Source: JAGOTT01 sp964450795
Lineage (GTDB): Bacteria > Patescibacteriota > Minisyncoccia > Moranbacterales > UBA1568
DNA length: 24,050 bases
Direction: 5' to 3'
Assembly (NCBI GenBank): GCA_964450795.1
Contig: CAYVDI010000011.1
Span: 1 to 24,050 of the forward strand
Positions 14,863-22,145 of this stretch are shown one piece after another. The first letter of the stretch is position 1; the number at the start of each line of letters is the position of its first letter. The notes beneath the pieces were generated by a model. It did not search any database. It saw nothing but the letters and a program-made list of their open reading frames with translations, and was not told where the DNA came from. The translations under genes and the position numbers were made by a program.

Positions 14863-16137
14863 CTAGAAAACGATCTTCACGAAGTCTTTCTTGCCAACCT
14901 TGAGAACCTTGCCGGCATGATCGGATGAAAGCGTGATATTTCCATCGGTCGTTTTCTCGCCATCCAGTTCGACGCCACCCTGTTCCATCTTCCGGCGCGC
15001 CTCACCCTTGCTCTCAGCGAATCCGATTGAAACGATGAACTCAACAAGTCTCATCCCCTCTTCCGCCTTCGCGTCGGGGATGTCTTCCGGAATCTCGCCC
15101 TTGGAGAACGTATTCACGAAATATTCTTCCGCCTTCGCGGCTTCCTCGGCACCATGATAGAGCGCGACGATCTCTTTCGCAAGACGGACTTTCGCATCAC
15201 GAGGATTCTCGGCCTTCATGATTTCCGTGACCGCTTCCATCGGGACGCGCGTACAGTGGACGAAATAGCTTTCGATCAGCTCATCCGGAATGCTCATGAT
15301 CTTACCGAACATCTCGTTCGGCTCGTCGAGAAGGTTGATCGTATTCCCCCAACTCGAGCTCATCTTCCGCCCGTCGGTTCCGGGAATGAGATTCGAGGTC
15401 AGAATATACTGGCGATCAGACCGAAGAGGATCCACTCCATCACCAGACTGTTCTCCTGACCGGTGCCGAGCTACCCCTTTTATATTATTTTCTATGATTT
15501 TCCGTTCACTGTCGGACGGCATGTGATACTGCTGAATCGTACGACCGGCAAGCATATTGAACCGCTGATCCGTCCCGCCGATTTCGATATCCGCGTCCAC
15601 CATCACGCTGTCGTATCCCTGCATGAGCGGATAGAAGAGTTCACGGAGCGAGACCCGCCTCCCTTCTTCGAGGCGCTTTTTGATATTGTCGCGGGAAACG
15701 AACTCATGGAGCGAAAACCATGTCGCCAGTTCCCCGATCTCTTTCAAGGCAAGCCCCGAGAGCCATGTCGAATTCCGATGCTCTCTCGTTTTTTCCTTGT
15801 CGAGAATCTTGTATGCCTGATCAAGGTAGGTTTTCAAGTTATTCTCTACCAATGTTTCCGATAGCATCGGACGTTCGCTCTCCTTATCGCTCGTATCCCC
15901 GATCTGTCCGGTAAAATCACCGATGATGAAATGGACCTCGCATCCGAGATCCTGGAAATCACGGAGTTTCCGAAGCACGACAGCCCTCCCAAGATGGATA
16001 TTCGGGCTCGTCGGGTCGATGCCGAATTTCACCCGCAGTTTCTCGCCGGCAAGCAGGCGTTTCTTCAACTCCTCCCCGCCGATCACCTCCGCCACCCCGC
16101 GGGAAAGCACTTCGTCTATTTTCGTTTCCGTATTCAT
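14863..16137 (-). CDS. tyrS: Tyrosyl-tRNA synthetase with an unusual insertion before KMSKS
   Basis: 424 residues. Class I signatures: PNIHLGR (45-51, the HIGH motif), the tyrosine-binding region with LFYPLMQGYDS (167-177) and IGGTDQRFNM (186-195), and KMSSS (258-262, the KMSKS loop). A C-terminal S4 RNA-binding domain spans about 355-424 (SKGEARRKMEQGGVELDG). Residues about 207-243 are an extra segment, mostly polar, between IQQYH and QYILTSNLIPGTDG, where relatives have only a few residues. The enzyme charges tRNA-Tyr in the cytoplasm. It follows a 101-aa hypothetical gene by 30 bp and is probably in the secDF operon. Confidence 0.97.
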   Translation of the reverse strand: MNTETKIDEVLSRGVAEVIGGEELKKRLLAGEKLRVKFGIDPTSPNIHLGRAVVLRKLRDFQDLGCEVHFIIGDFTGQIGDTSDKESERPMLSETLVENNLKTYLDQAYKILDKEKTREHRNSTWLSGLALKEIGELATWFSLHEFVSRDNIKKRLEEGRRVSLRELFYPLMQGYDSVMVDADIEIGGTDQRFNMLAGRTIQQYHMPSDSERKIIENNIKGVARHRSGEQSGDGVDPLRSDRQYILTSNLIPGTDGRKMSSSWGNTINLLDEPNEMFGKIMSIPDELIESYFVHCTRVPMEAVTEIMKAENPRDAKVRLAKEIVALYHGAEEAAKAEEYFVNTFSKGEIPEDIPDAKAEEGMRLVEFIVSIGFAESKGEARRKMEQGGVELDGEKTTDGNITLSSDHAGKVLKVGKKDFVKIVF

Positions 16138-16167
16138 ACGAGATACAAAATACCGTATACGATATAC

Positions 16168-16473
16168 CTATTTTATTCCGAATTTCCGTTTCATGAGTCG
16201 ATACTGGTCGTCGGAGATCATGCGGTTCCTCTTCATTTCCTCGAGCGACGCGACGATCTCACCCTTGTGCTTCTCGATGTTCTTCGGGGTCATCGCCTTC
16301 TCGACCGCCTTCTTCTGTTCTTCTGGGCTCATCTTCATGAACCGCTTCATCGCGAAGCGCTCCATCATCCCCATGTCCTCGAGTTTCGGCGCGCCCGGCA
16401 TCGCCGCGAGCTTCTCCTCGACGGATTTCCCGTCCTGCTTGTCGTCTGATTTCTTGAAAGGATTCCACTTCAT
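16168..16473 (-). CDS. Hypothetical 101-aa charged helical protein
   Basis: 101 residues, no signal or membrane helix, very rich in Lys, Glu and Met. The first third is polar (MKWNPFKKSDDKQ); the rest looks like two or three amphipathic helices with MERFAMKRFMKMSPEEQKKAVEKAM and EEMKRNRMISDDQYRLMKRKFG. I do not recognise a family. It starts one base after the secF stop, a strong sign of translational coupling with secDF, and precedes tyrS by 30 bp. A cytosolic partner of the translocon would be a guess from position only. Confidence 0.78.
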   Translation of the reverse strand: MKWNPFKKSDDKQDGKSVEEKLAAMPGAPKLEDMGMMERFAMKRFMKMSPEEQKKAVEKAMTPKNIEKHKGEIVASLEEMKRNRMISDDQYRLMKRKFGIK

Positions 16474-16474
16474 A

Positions 16475-17374
16475 CTACTTTTCGAATTTCATGTTATATC
16501 GCGTAACCAGGAGGGCAGAGGCGACAAAGATCGACGAGTATGTCCCGAAAGCAACACCGATCAGGAGCGCATTCGAGAACCACCGGACACCCTCCCCGCC
16601 GAACATCGAGATCGCCGCGAGCACGATGATGACCGTCATGGACGTGTTGATCGAACGCGACATCGTCTCGTTCACGGACCGATTCACGATCCCCTCGAAA
16701 TCCGCCTTCGCCTTCGCACGGAGAAGATTCTCGCGGATACGGTCGTAGACGACGATGGTGTCGTTCACGGAATAGCCGAGAATCGTGAGGAGTGCCGCCA
16801 CGAACGGAACGCCGACCTCCACATCCATGAACCGTCCGAAAACCGCGAACGCTCCCGCCGTGATGAAGAGATCGTGCGAGAGCGCGATGACCGCACCCCA
16901 CCCGTATTCCCACGAGCTGATCGGCCGCGACACCCGACGGAACGCGAGCGCGATGTACGCGGCGATACCGAGCACGGAAAAAAGGATCCCCCAGAACGCG
17001 TTTTGTTTGATCTGACCGGAGACCGATGCACCGATGAAATCGGTACGGAGCGGAGTCAGCCCGGAATCGAGCTTCCGGAGCTCCTCCATCACGCGGTCAT
17101 TGGAACCCTCGTCGGAGGCGAGATACCGGATGATCGCACCGTTCCCTTCGGTCGCCTGCACCGTAAGGCTCTTGAGATCGAGCGGCGCGAGCGCGCCCTG
17201 GACCTCCGTCACTACCGGAACCGGATCCTTCGCGAAGCGTACCTCGACAAGCGTTCCGCCCTTGAAATCGATACCGAGCCGGAGCCCCCACGAAAACAGC
17301 GCCGCCGCCGAAAGGACGATCAGGATTCCCGAGAACCAGTACGAGTATTTCCGCTTCTGGATGATATGGAGCAT
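16475..17374 (-). CDS. secF: Protein translocase subunit SecF
   Basis: 299 residues from the ATG at 17374, which lies 4 bases after the secD stop; a longer frame upstream overlaps secD and is rejected. One N-terminal helix (about 12-32), then GIDFKGGTLVEVRF, the conserved SecF motif, a small extracytoplasmic P1-like domain, and five C-terminal helices with GYSVNDTIVVYDRIREN, the family hallmark. SecF pairs with SecD and uses the proton motive force to help pull proteins out of the SecYEG channel. Confidence 0.97.
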   Translation of the reverse strand: MLHIIQKRKYSYWFSGILIVLSAAALFSWGLRLGIDFKGGTLVEVRFAKDPVPVVTEVQGALAPLDLKSLTVQATEGNGAIIRYLASDEGSNDRVMEELRKLDSGLTPLRTDFIGASVSGQIKQNAFWGILFSVLGIAAYIALAFRRVSRPISSWEYGWGAVIALSHDLFITAGAFAVFGRFMDVEVGVPFVAALLTILGYSVNDTIVVYDRIRENLLRAKAKADFEGIVNRSVNETMSRSINTSMTVIIVLAAISMFGGEGVRWFSNALLIGVAFGTYSSIFVASALLVTRYNMKFEK

Positions 17375-17378
17375 ACGG

Positions 17379-19079
17379 TTATTGTTCCTCTTCAAGGAGT
17401 TTCTTCGGAGCGACCAGGAGCCACGTCCGTTTCTCCGCCCACTCGCCGACCACGAACCGGAGCCAGGAACGGACGAGCACGACCGCCGTGAAAAGCGAGA
17501 GAAGCACACCGAGCGCGAGGATGATCGCGAATCCCTTCACGAATCCGGTGCCGAGCATCGTGAGGATGACCGTCGTGATGAGGGTCGACACATGCCCGTC
17601 GCGGATACTCGGCCACGCGCGCTTGAACCCCTCCTCGAGTGCCTTCTGCGCGGACTTCCCGTACGCGAGCTCCTCCCGGGTGCGCTCGAAGATAAGAACG
17701 TTCGCATCGACGGCTATACCGATGGAAAGGATGAATCCCGCGATACCGGAAAGCGTGAGCGTGATCGGGAACGGCGTGAACCCGGAAAGCCGGAAGAGCG
17801 CAAGGAGCATCGCGGTATAGATGAGGAGGGCGAACACGGCACCGAGTCCGAGGAACCGGTAATAGAGCACCATGAAGACGGACACCGCGAGCAATCCGAC
17901 CGCACCGGCATACAGGCTCTCGTGAAGCGCTCCCTCGCCGAGCGACGCGTCGATCGACTGCTGTCCGACGAGCGTGATCGGAACCGGAAGCGCGCCCTCG
18001 TTCAGCCGACCGACGAGCTTCTTCACCTCATCGAGCGTGAAGCTGCCGGTGATGACCGCGCGACCGTCGGTGATCTCGCTCTGCACCCTCGGTGCGCTGA
18101 TGATCTCATCATCGAGGAAGATCGCAACCTGTTTCTGCAGATTCCGCTTCGTGATCTCGGCGAAGAGTTTCGCGCCCTCGGAATCGAACTGGAGCCCGAC
18201 CTGCGGCGCTCCGAGCCCCTGTCCCTGATAATCCACGAATGCGTCCTTGAGGTTCTTTCCGGATAGCCCCGTCGCCTTGAACCGCGTCGAATCCGGAAGC
18301 ATGTCGACGGTCTTCTTCGGGAAGAGGATGTGCGCGGCACGGACCTCGAGGTCGTCGCCTTCGCCCCTCGTCTCAAGCTTCTTGATGATGTGCCACCCGA
18401 ACTGGCTCTCGACGAGATCGGGCCACACGTCACCCGCCTTGAAATCGTCCTTGAAAATGACGTCATCGAATTCGGAAACGAACGTCCCCTTCTTCACGAA
18501 GTCGAGATCGCCACCCTTGTCCTTCGATCCCGGATCCTGGCTATACTGCTTCGCAAGCGCCCCGAAATCGCTTCCGGGTTTCTTCACGAGCGCGAGCACC
18601 TCCTCCGCCTTCTTCTTCGATTCCTCGTTATCCTTCTTGAACTGCTCCTCGAAATCCGCCGAAGCATCCTCGCGGAACTCGAGGAACGGCGTCTCCTTGA
18701 GCATCTTCTTCGCCTCTTCGGTATTCTCGACGCCCGGAAGCTCGACGATGATCCGGTCTTCGGATCCGGACTTGGAAAGCTGGATGACCGACTCGCTCAC
18801 GCCGAACGCGTTCACCCGGCGTTCGATGACCGCCTTCGCCGCCTCGAGCGCCTCGCTCTTCTTTCCGGTCGGAACCTGCGAGACATCAGCCGCATATTCG
18901 AGATGGATACCCCCTTGAAGATCGAGTCCGAGATGGATAGCAAGCGCGTCCTCCAGGCTTTTCGCGGCCGCGAAATGCGGGATATACGAAAACACCTTCG
19001 GGTATGCGAGAACACCCGAAAAGACGGCGAGGAGAAGCACGCCGGCGAAACGCAGTCGGATTCTGTCACGAAGTCTCAT
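17379..19079 (-). CDS. secD: Protein translocase subunit SecD with inserted parvulin-type PPIase domain
   Basis: 566 residues. Helix 1 at about 11-30, then LGLDLQGGIHLEY (50-62), the P1 domain start with ERRVNAFGVSE and TPFLEFRED, and after 260 the rest of P1 (VGLQFDSEGAKLFAEIT, ISAPRVQSEI, GRLNEGALPVPI). Five C-terminal helices carry GFILSIGIAVDANVLIFER. Between about 137 and 258 lies an insertion absent from ordinary SecD: KAEEVLALV, DFGALAKQYSQDPGSKDKGG, FGWHIIKKLE, then VRAAHILF. These are parvulin (PpiC/PrsA) motifs, but the first parvulin strand (RAAHILF) comes last, so the domain looks circularly permuted. Both conserved histidines (H230 and H250) remain. It probably adds prolyl isomerase or holding activity beside the emerging chain. 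The promoter lies so close that the mRNA may be leaderless. Confidence 0.96.
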   Translation of the reverse strand: MRLRDRIRLRFAGVLLLAVFSGVLAYPKVFSYIPHFAAAKSLEDALAIHLGLDLQGGIHLEYAADVSQVPTGKKSEALEAAKAVIERRVNAFGVSESVIQLSKSGSEDRIIVELPGVENTEEAKKMLKETPFLEFREDASADFEEQFKKDNEESKKKAEEVLALVKKPGSDFGALAKQYSQDPGSKDKGGDLDFVKKGTFVSEFDDVIFKDDFKAGDVWPDLVESQFGWHIIKKLETRGEGDDLEVRAAHILFPKKTVDMLPDSTRFKATGLSGKNLKDAFVDYQGQGLGAPQVGLQFDSEGAKLFAEITKRNLQKQVAIFLDDEIISAPRVQSEITDGRAVITGSFTLDEVKKLVGRLNEGALPVPITLVGQQSIDASLGEGALHESLYAGAVGLLAVSVFMVLYYRFLGLGAVFALLIYTAMLLALFRLSGFTPFPITLTLSGIAGFILSIGIAVDANVLIFERTREELAYGKSAQKALEEGFKRAWPSIRDGHVSTLITTVILTMLGTGFVKGFAIILALGVLLSLFTAVVLVRSWLRFVVGEWAEKRTWLLVAPKKLLEEEQ

Positions 19080-19086
19080 ACGGACC

Positions 19087-19116
19087 AGTATATACGCATA
19101 CCCACAGAAGAATCAA
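19087..19116 (-). promoter_or_regulatory. Promoter for the secDF operon, predicted leaderless
   Basis: Minus strand TTGATT (19116-19111), 18-bp spacer, TATACT (19092-19087). Only 7 bases separate the -10 from the secD ATG, so transcription would begin at or next to the start codon. No Shine-Dalgarno is present. Confidence 0.6.
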
Positions 19117-19141
19117 GGGTCTGCAAAGGAAAAATCCGGAT

Positions 19142-19170
19142 TTGACATGCTTATATTTCTATGTCACAAT
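19142..19170 (+). promoter_or_regulatory. Sigma70-type promoter for the 62-aa protein gene
   Basis: Plus strand TTGACA (19142-19147), 17-bp spacer, CACAAT (19165-19170). The start would be near 19177, giving a leader of about 56 bases. It is back to back with the secD promoter. Confidence 0.7.
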
Positions 19171-19177
19171 GTGTTGG

Positions 19178-19206
19178 TTCCAATCGTCGGTTGGAATTTT
19201 TATTTT
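19178..19206 (+). promoter_or_regulatory. 5' hairpin with T-run in the leader of the 62-aa gene, possible attenuator
   Basis: TTCCAATC (19178-19185) pairs with GGTTGGAA (19189-19196) with one G-T pair and a 3-base loop, then TTTTTATTTT. It has the form of an intrinsic terminator but sits at the predicted 5' end of the transcript, before the ribosome site of the 62-aa gene. It may attenuate or simply stabilise the mRNA. Confidence 0.4.
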
Positions 19207-19232
19207 CCGTTCTTTCTCATAAGGGGATCACG

Positions 19233-19421
19233 ATGAACGTGCGAGGTGCTGTGGCTGGAGCAGTAAGAAAAATCACCGGAAAATCCAGCAAGGAAGCTCC
19301 GAAGGAAGAAATTCCGATCGGGTACGAAGCAATCCCCGGCGGCGGAACACCGAAAATCGCCACCCTGAAGGAAAAACCAGGGAAACAAGGTGAGAGACCA
19401 GCCGCAGTGCGGGCTGGTTAG
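19233..19421 (+). CDS. Small hypothetical protein, 62 aa, independent plus-strand gene
   Basis: The ATG at 19233 is preceded by AAGGGG at normal Shine-Dalgarno spacing, and the unit has a sigma70 promoter upstream and a strong terminator 8 bases after the stop, which makes it a believable gene despite its size. The product starts MNVRGAVAGAVRKITGK, is very basic and rich in Gly, Pro and Lys, and has IPIGYEAIPGGGTPKI in the middle. There is no membrane helix and no recognised family; it may be largely disordered. It is the only well-supported plus-strand protein gene in the window. Confidence 0.65.
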   Translation: MNVRGAVAGAVRKITGKSSKEAPKEEIPIGYEAIPGGGTPKIATLKEKPGKQGERPAAVRAG

Positions 19422-19429
19422 CCACAAGG

Positions 19430-19462
19430 ACGGACGACCCAACGGTCGCCCGTTTTCATTTT
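19430..19462 (+). terminator. Intrinsic terminator of the 62-aa gene
   Basis: A 10-bp stem with one mismatch, ACGGACGACC against GGTCGCCCGT, closed by CAAC and followed by TTTTCATTTT on the plus strand. It also lies just past the end of the convergent ABC-F gene but has no T-run in that direction. Confidence 0.8.
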
Positions 19463-19477
19463 CCCCGAATCGGATTC

Positions 19478-21154
19478 CTACCACTCCCCGCGGCGGGCAT
19501 CTTCCATCGCCCGTTCAAGATAGGAAGCGTAGTCTTTCTCACGGACACAGGCGCCGTCATCTATGGAAAACACCTGCGAAAATTCGATTCCGGAAAGGAA
19601 CGCACGGTCGTGCGACACCAGGATAAGCGTCCCAGGAAAAAGCCTGAGCGCATCGGAAAGCGCCGCCACCGCCTCGAGGTCGAGATGATTCGTCGGTTCA
19701 TCGAGCACCAGAACATTCGCGTTCGTCGCCATGAGATATGCAAGGGAGAGCCGCATCCGCTCGCCCGGAGAAAGTTCTCCCATCGGAAACGAAAGGGCGG
19801 AAGCGTTGAGCAGGAACCGGTCAAGGAAACGCATGATGTCGGCTTCGTCCCGGATCGGGGTCGATTCCGCGAACCACTCGTATGCCGATTTATCCTTCGG
19901 CAGAAAGTCGTTCTCTTGCGAAAGGATGCCGAATCGGACCGACTCGCCGATGGAGACGGTCCCGGAGAGCGGCTTCGACTCGCCCGTGATGTTCCGGAGA
20001 ATCGTCGATTTCCCCGAACCGTTTTTCCCGAAGAGACCGATGCGCGACGGGTACCCGATATGCATATCGACCGGTCCGACCCGGAATCCGCTGTCATAGC
20101 CGGCGATTGCCGATGCCACCGTCACATCCATTCCTTCGCCCGCGGCAGGATCGAAGAATATCGAAAGACGATCACGCTCCGGAGCAAGCGTCACCCTCTT
20201 CACCTGATCGGCACGGGAATGAAGCGCCTTCGCTCTGGCGCTCTGTTTCTGCTGGGAGCGGTCGCGATGGAACCCCTGCGACATCTTGTCCTTGTCCGGC
20301 ATCACGTATTCCGCGCCCTTCCGGGCCCACTCCAATTTTTCCTCCGCCGTCTCATGAAGACGCGCCCGCTCCTCTTCGGTCCGCATCCGCTCATCGTGCT
20401 CGTGCCGAAGCTCTTCCGATTTCTCCTTGAAATAGGTGCTGTAATTCCCGGTCCAGACCCGCGCCGTCCGAAAATACCAATCAAGCTCAAGCACTTTTTC
20501 CGAAACCGCATCCAGAAACGCCCGATCATGAGAGGCTACGATGACCGCGGCATCCGTTTTCCCGAGGAATCGCTCAAGCCAAAGGATGGACGGGAGATCG
20601 AGATCGTTCGTCGGTTCGTCGAGAAGAAGCAGATCCGATTCCTCGAGAAGCGCCCCCGCAAGCGAGAGTCGCCGCCTCTGTCCGCCGCTCATCTCGGAAA
20701 GTTTCCTGTCGGATTCGATATGCCGCAGACCGAGTCCATCGAGCGCACTGCGCGCCTTCCGGTCAAATGAGAACCCGTCAAGATGGTCATAAAGGTCCCG
20801 AAGTTCACCGTATCGGGAAAGGGATTTCTCTTCCCCGAGACGTGTCTCAAGCGAAGCGAGCTCGGTCTCGATAGCGCTCACCCCGGAAACGCGGCGAAGG
20901 TAGTCCAAAACGGTCTCCTCGGCCGACTCAGCGACCGATTCCTGCGGAAGATAGGAGATCCGAAGGTTTTTCCCGCGTTCGATCGTCCCACGGTCCTCGG
21001 ACTCCTCTCCGGCGATGATTCGAAGCAACGTCGATTTTCCGACACCGTTCGGACCGACGAGCGCGAATTTCTGCCCGCGAGCCACGGAAAAACCGACCCC
21101 GAGAAGCACCTTCACGGGACCGTACCGCTTGTGAATGTTTCGGACAGTCAGCAT
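19478..21154 (-). CDS. ABC-F family ATPase (duplicated ATP-binding cassette, ribosome-associated type)
   Basis: 558 residues from the ATG at 21154. A TTG at 21169 is in frame but coincides with the predicted start of transcription. Two cassettes: the first has GPNGVGKST, LSEMSGGQRRRLSLA and LLLLDEPTNDLD; the second has GKNGSGKST, GELSPGERMRLSLA and VLVLDEPTNHLD. They are joined by a long charged helical linker (about 240-330) typical of the ABC-F interdomain arm region. There are no membrane helices. ABC-F proteins act on the ribosomal E site, easing stalls or protecting against antibiotics, rather than transporting. Which subfamily this is I cannot tell. It is a single-gene unit with its own promoter. 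Confidence 0.94.
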   Translation of the reverse strand: MLTVRNIHKRYGPVKVLLGVGFSVARGQKFALVGPNGVGKSTLLRIIAGEESEDRGTIERGKNLRISYLPQESVAESAEETVLDYLRRVSGVSAIETELASLETRLGEEKSLSRYGELRDLYDHLDGFSFDRKARSALDGLGLRHIESDRKLSEMSGGQRRRLSLAGALLEESDLLLLDEPTNDLDLPSILWLERFLGKTDAAVIVASHDRAFLDAVSEKVLELDWYFRTARVWTGNYSTYFKEKSEELRHEHDERMRTEEERARLHETAEEKLEWARKGAEYVMPDKDKMSQGFHRDRSQQKQSARAKALHSRADQVKRVTLAPERDRLSIFFDPAAGEGMDVTVASAIAGYDSGFRVGPVDMHIGYPSRIGLFGKNGSGKSTILRNITGESKPLSGTVSIGESVRFGILSQENDFLPKDKSAYEWFAESTPIRDEADIMRFLDRFLLNASALSFPMGELSPGERMRLSLAYLMATNANVLVLDEPTNHLDLEAVAALSDALRLFPGTLILVSHDRAFLSGIEFSQVFSIDDGACVREKDYASYLERAMEDARRGEW

Positions 21155-21175
21155 AACATCTTCGTTCAAGGAACT

Positions 21176-21203
21176 ACTATAACATGAACTGAGAAAAAAT
21201 CAA
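21176..21203 (-). promoter_or_regulatory. Promoter for the ABC-F gene
   Basis: Minus strand TTGATT (21203-21198), a 16-bp spacer ending in TGT, then TATAGT (21181-21176), an extended -10. The start would be near 21169, about 15 bases before the ATG at 21154. Confidence 0.75.
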
Positions 21204-21221
21204 GTATCGAAACGAAAAAGA

Positions 21222-21254
21222 GAAAAGCCCTTTCCCCCTGAGGAAGGGCTTTTC
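21222..21254. terminator. Bidirectional-looking intrinsic terminator
   Basis: AAAAGCCCTTTCC and GGAAGGGCTTTT form a long stem around a short loop. T-runs follow on both strands, with TTTTCTCTTTTT on the minus strand being the longer. It ends the MacB-NUDIX-hypothetical unit and isolates it from the ABC-F promoter. Confidence 0.85.
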
Positions 21255-21328
21255 CCGTTCACCCATCACCCGTCCTGACCCCGCAACAGAAGAGCTTCCG
21301 ATGCGCGGGTCAACCCGGTGTATATTTT

Positions 21329-21562
21329 CTATCGGAACGATCGCTCCATTTCGGGCCACATCATATCGAGATCCTTTTCCATCGTCGGAATATCCTCATC
21401 GATATCGAACGACCCTTCGTTCACTTTCTCCTGCAGCAATTCCCCTACCAGGTCCCGCCATTCGTCGTATGTCTCAATCCCCTCGTCATGCGCCCGACGC
21501 CGCGCCTCATTGAAAAGCGTCTTTACGGAATCCTCGCTCTCCTTCGGTCTCATCGGAAACAT
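21329..21562 (-). CDS. Hypothetical protein, 77 aa
   Basis: 77 residues from the ATG at 21562, 20 bases after the NUDIX stop; another ATG three codons on (21553) is possible. A longer frame extending upstream overlaps the NUDIX gene and looks like noise. The product is acidic and helical (SVKTLFNEARRRAHDEG, YDEWRDLVGELLQEKV, then a DIDEDIPTMEKDLDMMWPEM tail). No membrane segment and no family that I recognise. It is probably the last gene of the MacB-NUDIX unit, just before the terminator. Confidence 0.65.
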   Translation of the reverse strand: MFPMRPKESEDSVKTLFNEARRRAHDEGIETYDEWRDLVGELLQEKVNEGSFDIDEDIPTMEKDLDMMWPEMERSFR

Positions 21563-21582
21563 ACTCGTGGTCTTCACTGTTA

Positions 21583-22104
21583 CTACAACCCGAGTGGCGT
21601 TTCCTTCCGGGCCTGATCTTCCGCTCGCCGCAGTACTTCTTTCGCGTTCTCGAAGGTCAACCTCCCGATGGCCTCCTCGTACGGGAGCCATTCGAATCCG
21701 GTATGTTCGTGCGATATGCGGACTTCCGTCTCCTTGGTCTCGGCCGGGTAGAAATGAACGACCTTGAAGATGATCCGACCGCGCCCTTCCCTGATCCGTC
21801 GCTCGCGCTCGCCGCCTTTCGCGACATAGAAATATCGGATGCTCGTACGATCGGGGAGAATCCGGAGTTCCCGTATCCCCGTTTCCTCCTCGGTTTCACG
21901 CCGGAGCGTTTCCTCCTCGGTTTCGCCCTCCTCCATGTGTCCTTTCGGAAAATCGAAATGCCCGCTCGGATATTTGAGAATGAGATACGCTCGCTGTCCG
22001 TTTTCGAGACGAAATACGGCGGTGCCGACGGAAACCTCCCACTCCACCGGGAAACCGGCGAGCTTCAGAAAGAGGTACAGTGGTTTCCAGACTGGAAGTT
22101 TCAT
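21583..22104 (-). CDS. NUDIX hydrolase, diadenosine-tetraphosphatase-like
   Basis: 173 residues. The full Nudix box GX5EX7REUXEEXGU is present as GHMEEGETEEETLRRETEEETGI split across about residues 55-77. The surroundings (VSVGTAVFRL, AYLILKYPSGHFDFPKGHME, and HEHTGFEWLPYEEAIGRLTFENAKEVL) resemble bis(5'-nucleosyl)-tetraphosphatases of the NUDT2 type, so hydrolysis of dinucleoside polyphosphates is the best guess. The first 25 residues are an unusual hydrophobic extension (MKLPVWKPLYLFLKLAG). AGAGGA lies about 11 bases before the ATG. It follows the MacB-like gene by 41 bp. Confidence 0.9.
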   Translation of the reverse strand: MKLPVWKPLYLFLKLAGFPVEWEVSVGTAVFRLENGQRAYLILKYPSGHFDFPKGHMEEGETEEETLRRETEEETGIRELRILPDRTSIRYFYVAKGGERERRIREGRGRIIFKVVHFYPAETKETEVRISHEHTGFEWLPYEEAIGRLTFENAKEVLRRAEDQARKETPLGL

Positions 22105-22145
22105 ACGGTCATCATCCTCTCAAACGAGAAAATTCGCAAGACGGA

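Noticed and set aside
14754..14903. 49-codon plus-strand frame with AAGGAG ribosome site
   Set aside because: It runs through a strong intrinsic terminator and into the antisense of the tyrS end, and the product resembles nothing coherent.
15923..17491. Long plus-strand open frame of 522 codons opposite tyrS, the small gene and secF
   Set aside because: It spans three well-supported minus-strand genes and their junctions, and its charged composition is typical of antisense frames in this G+C range.
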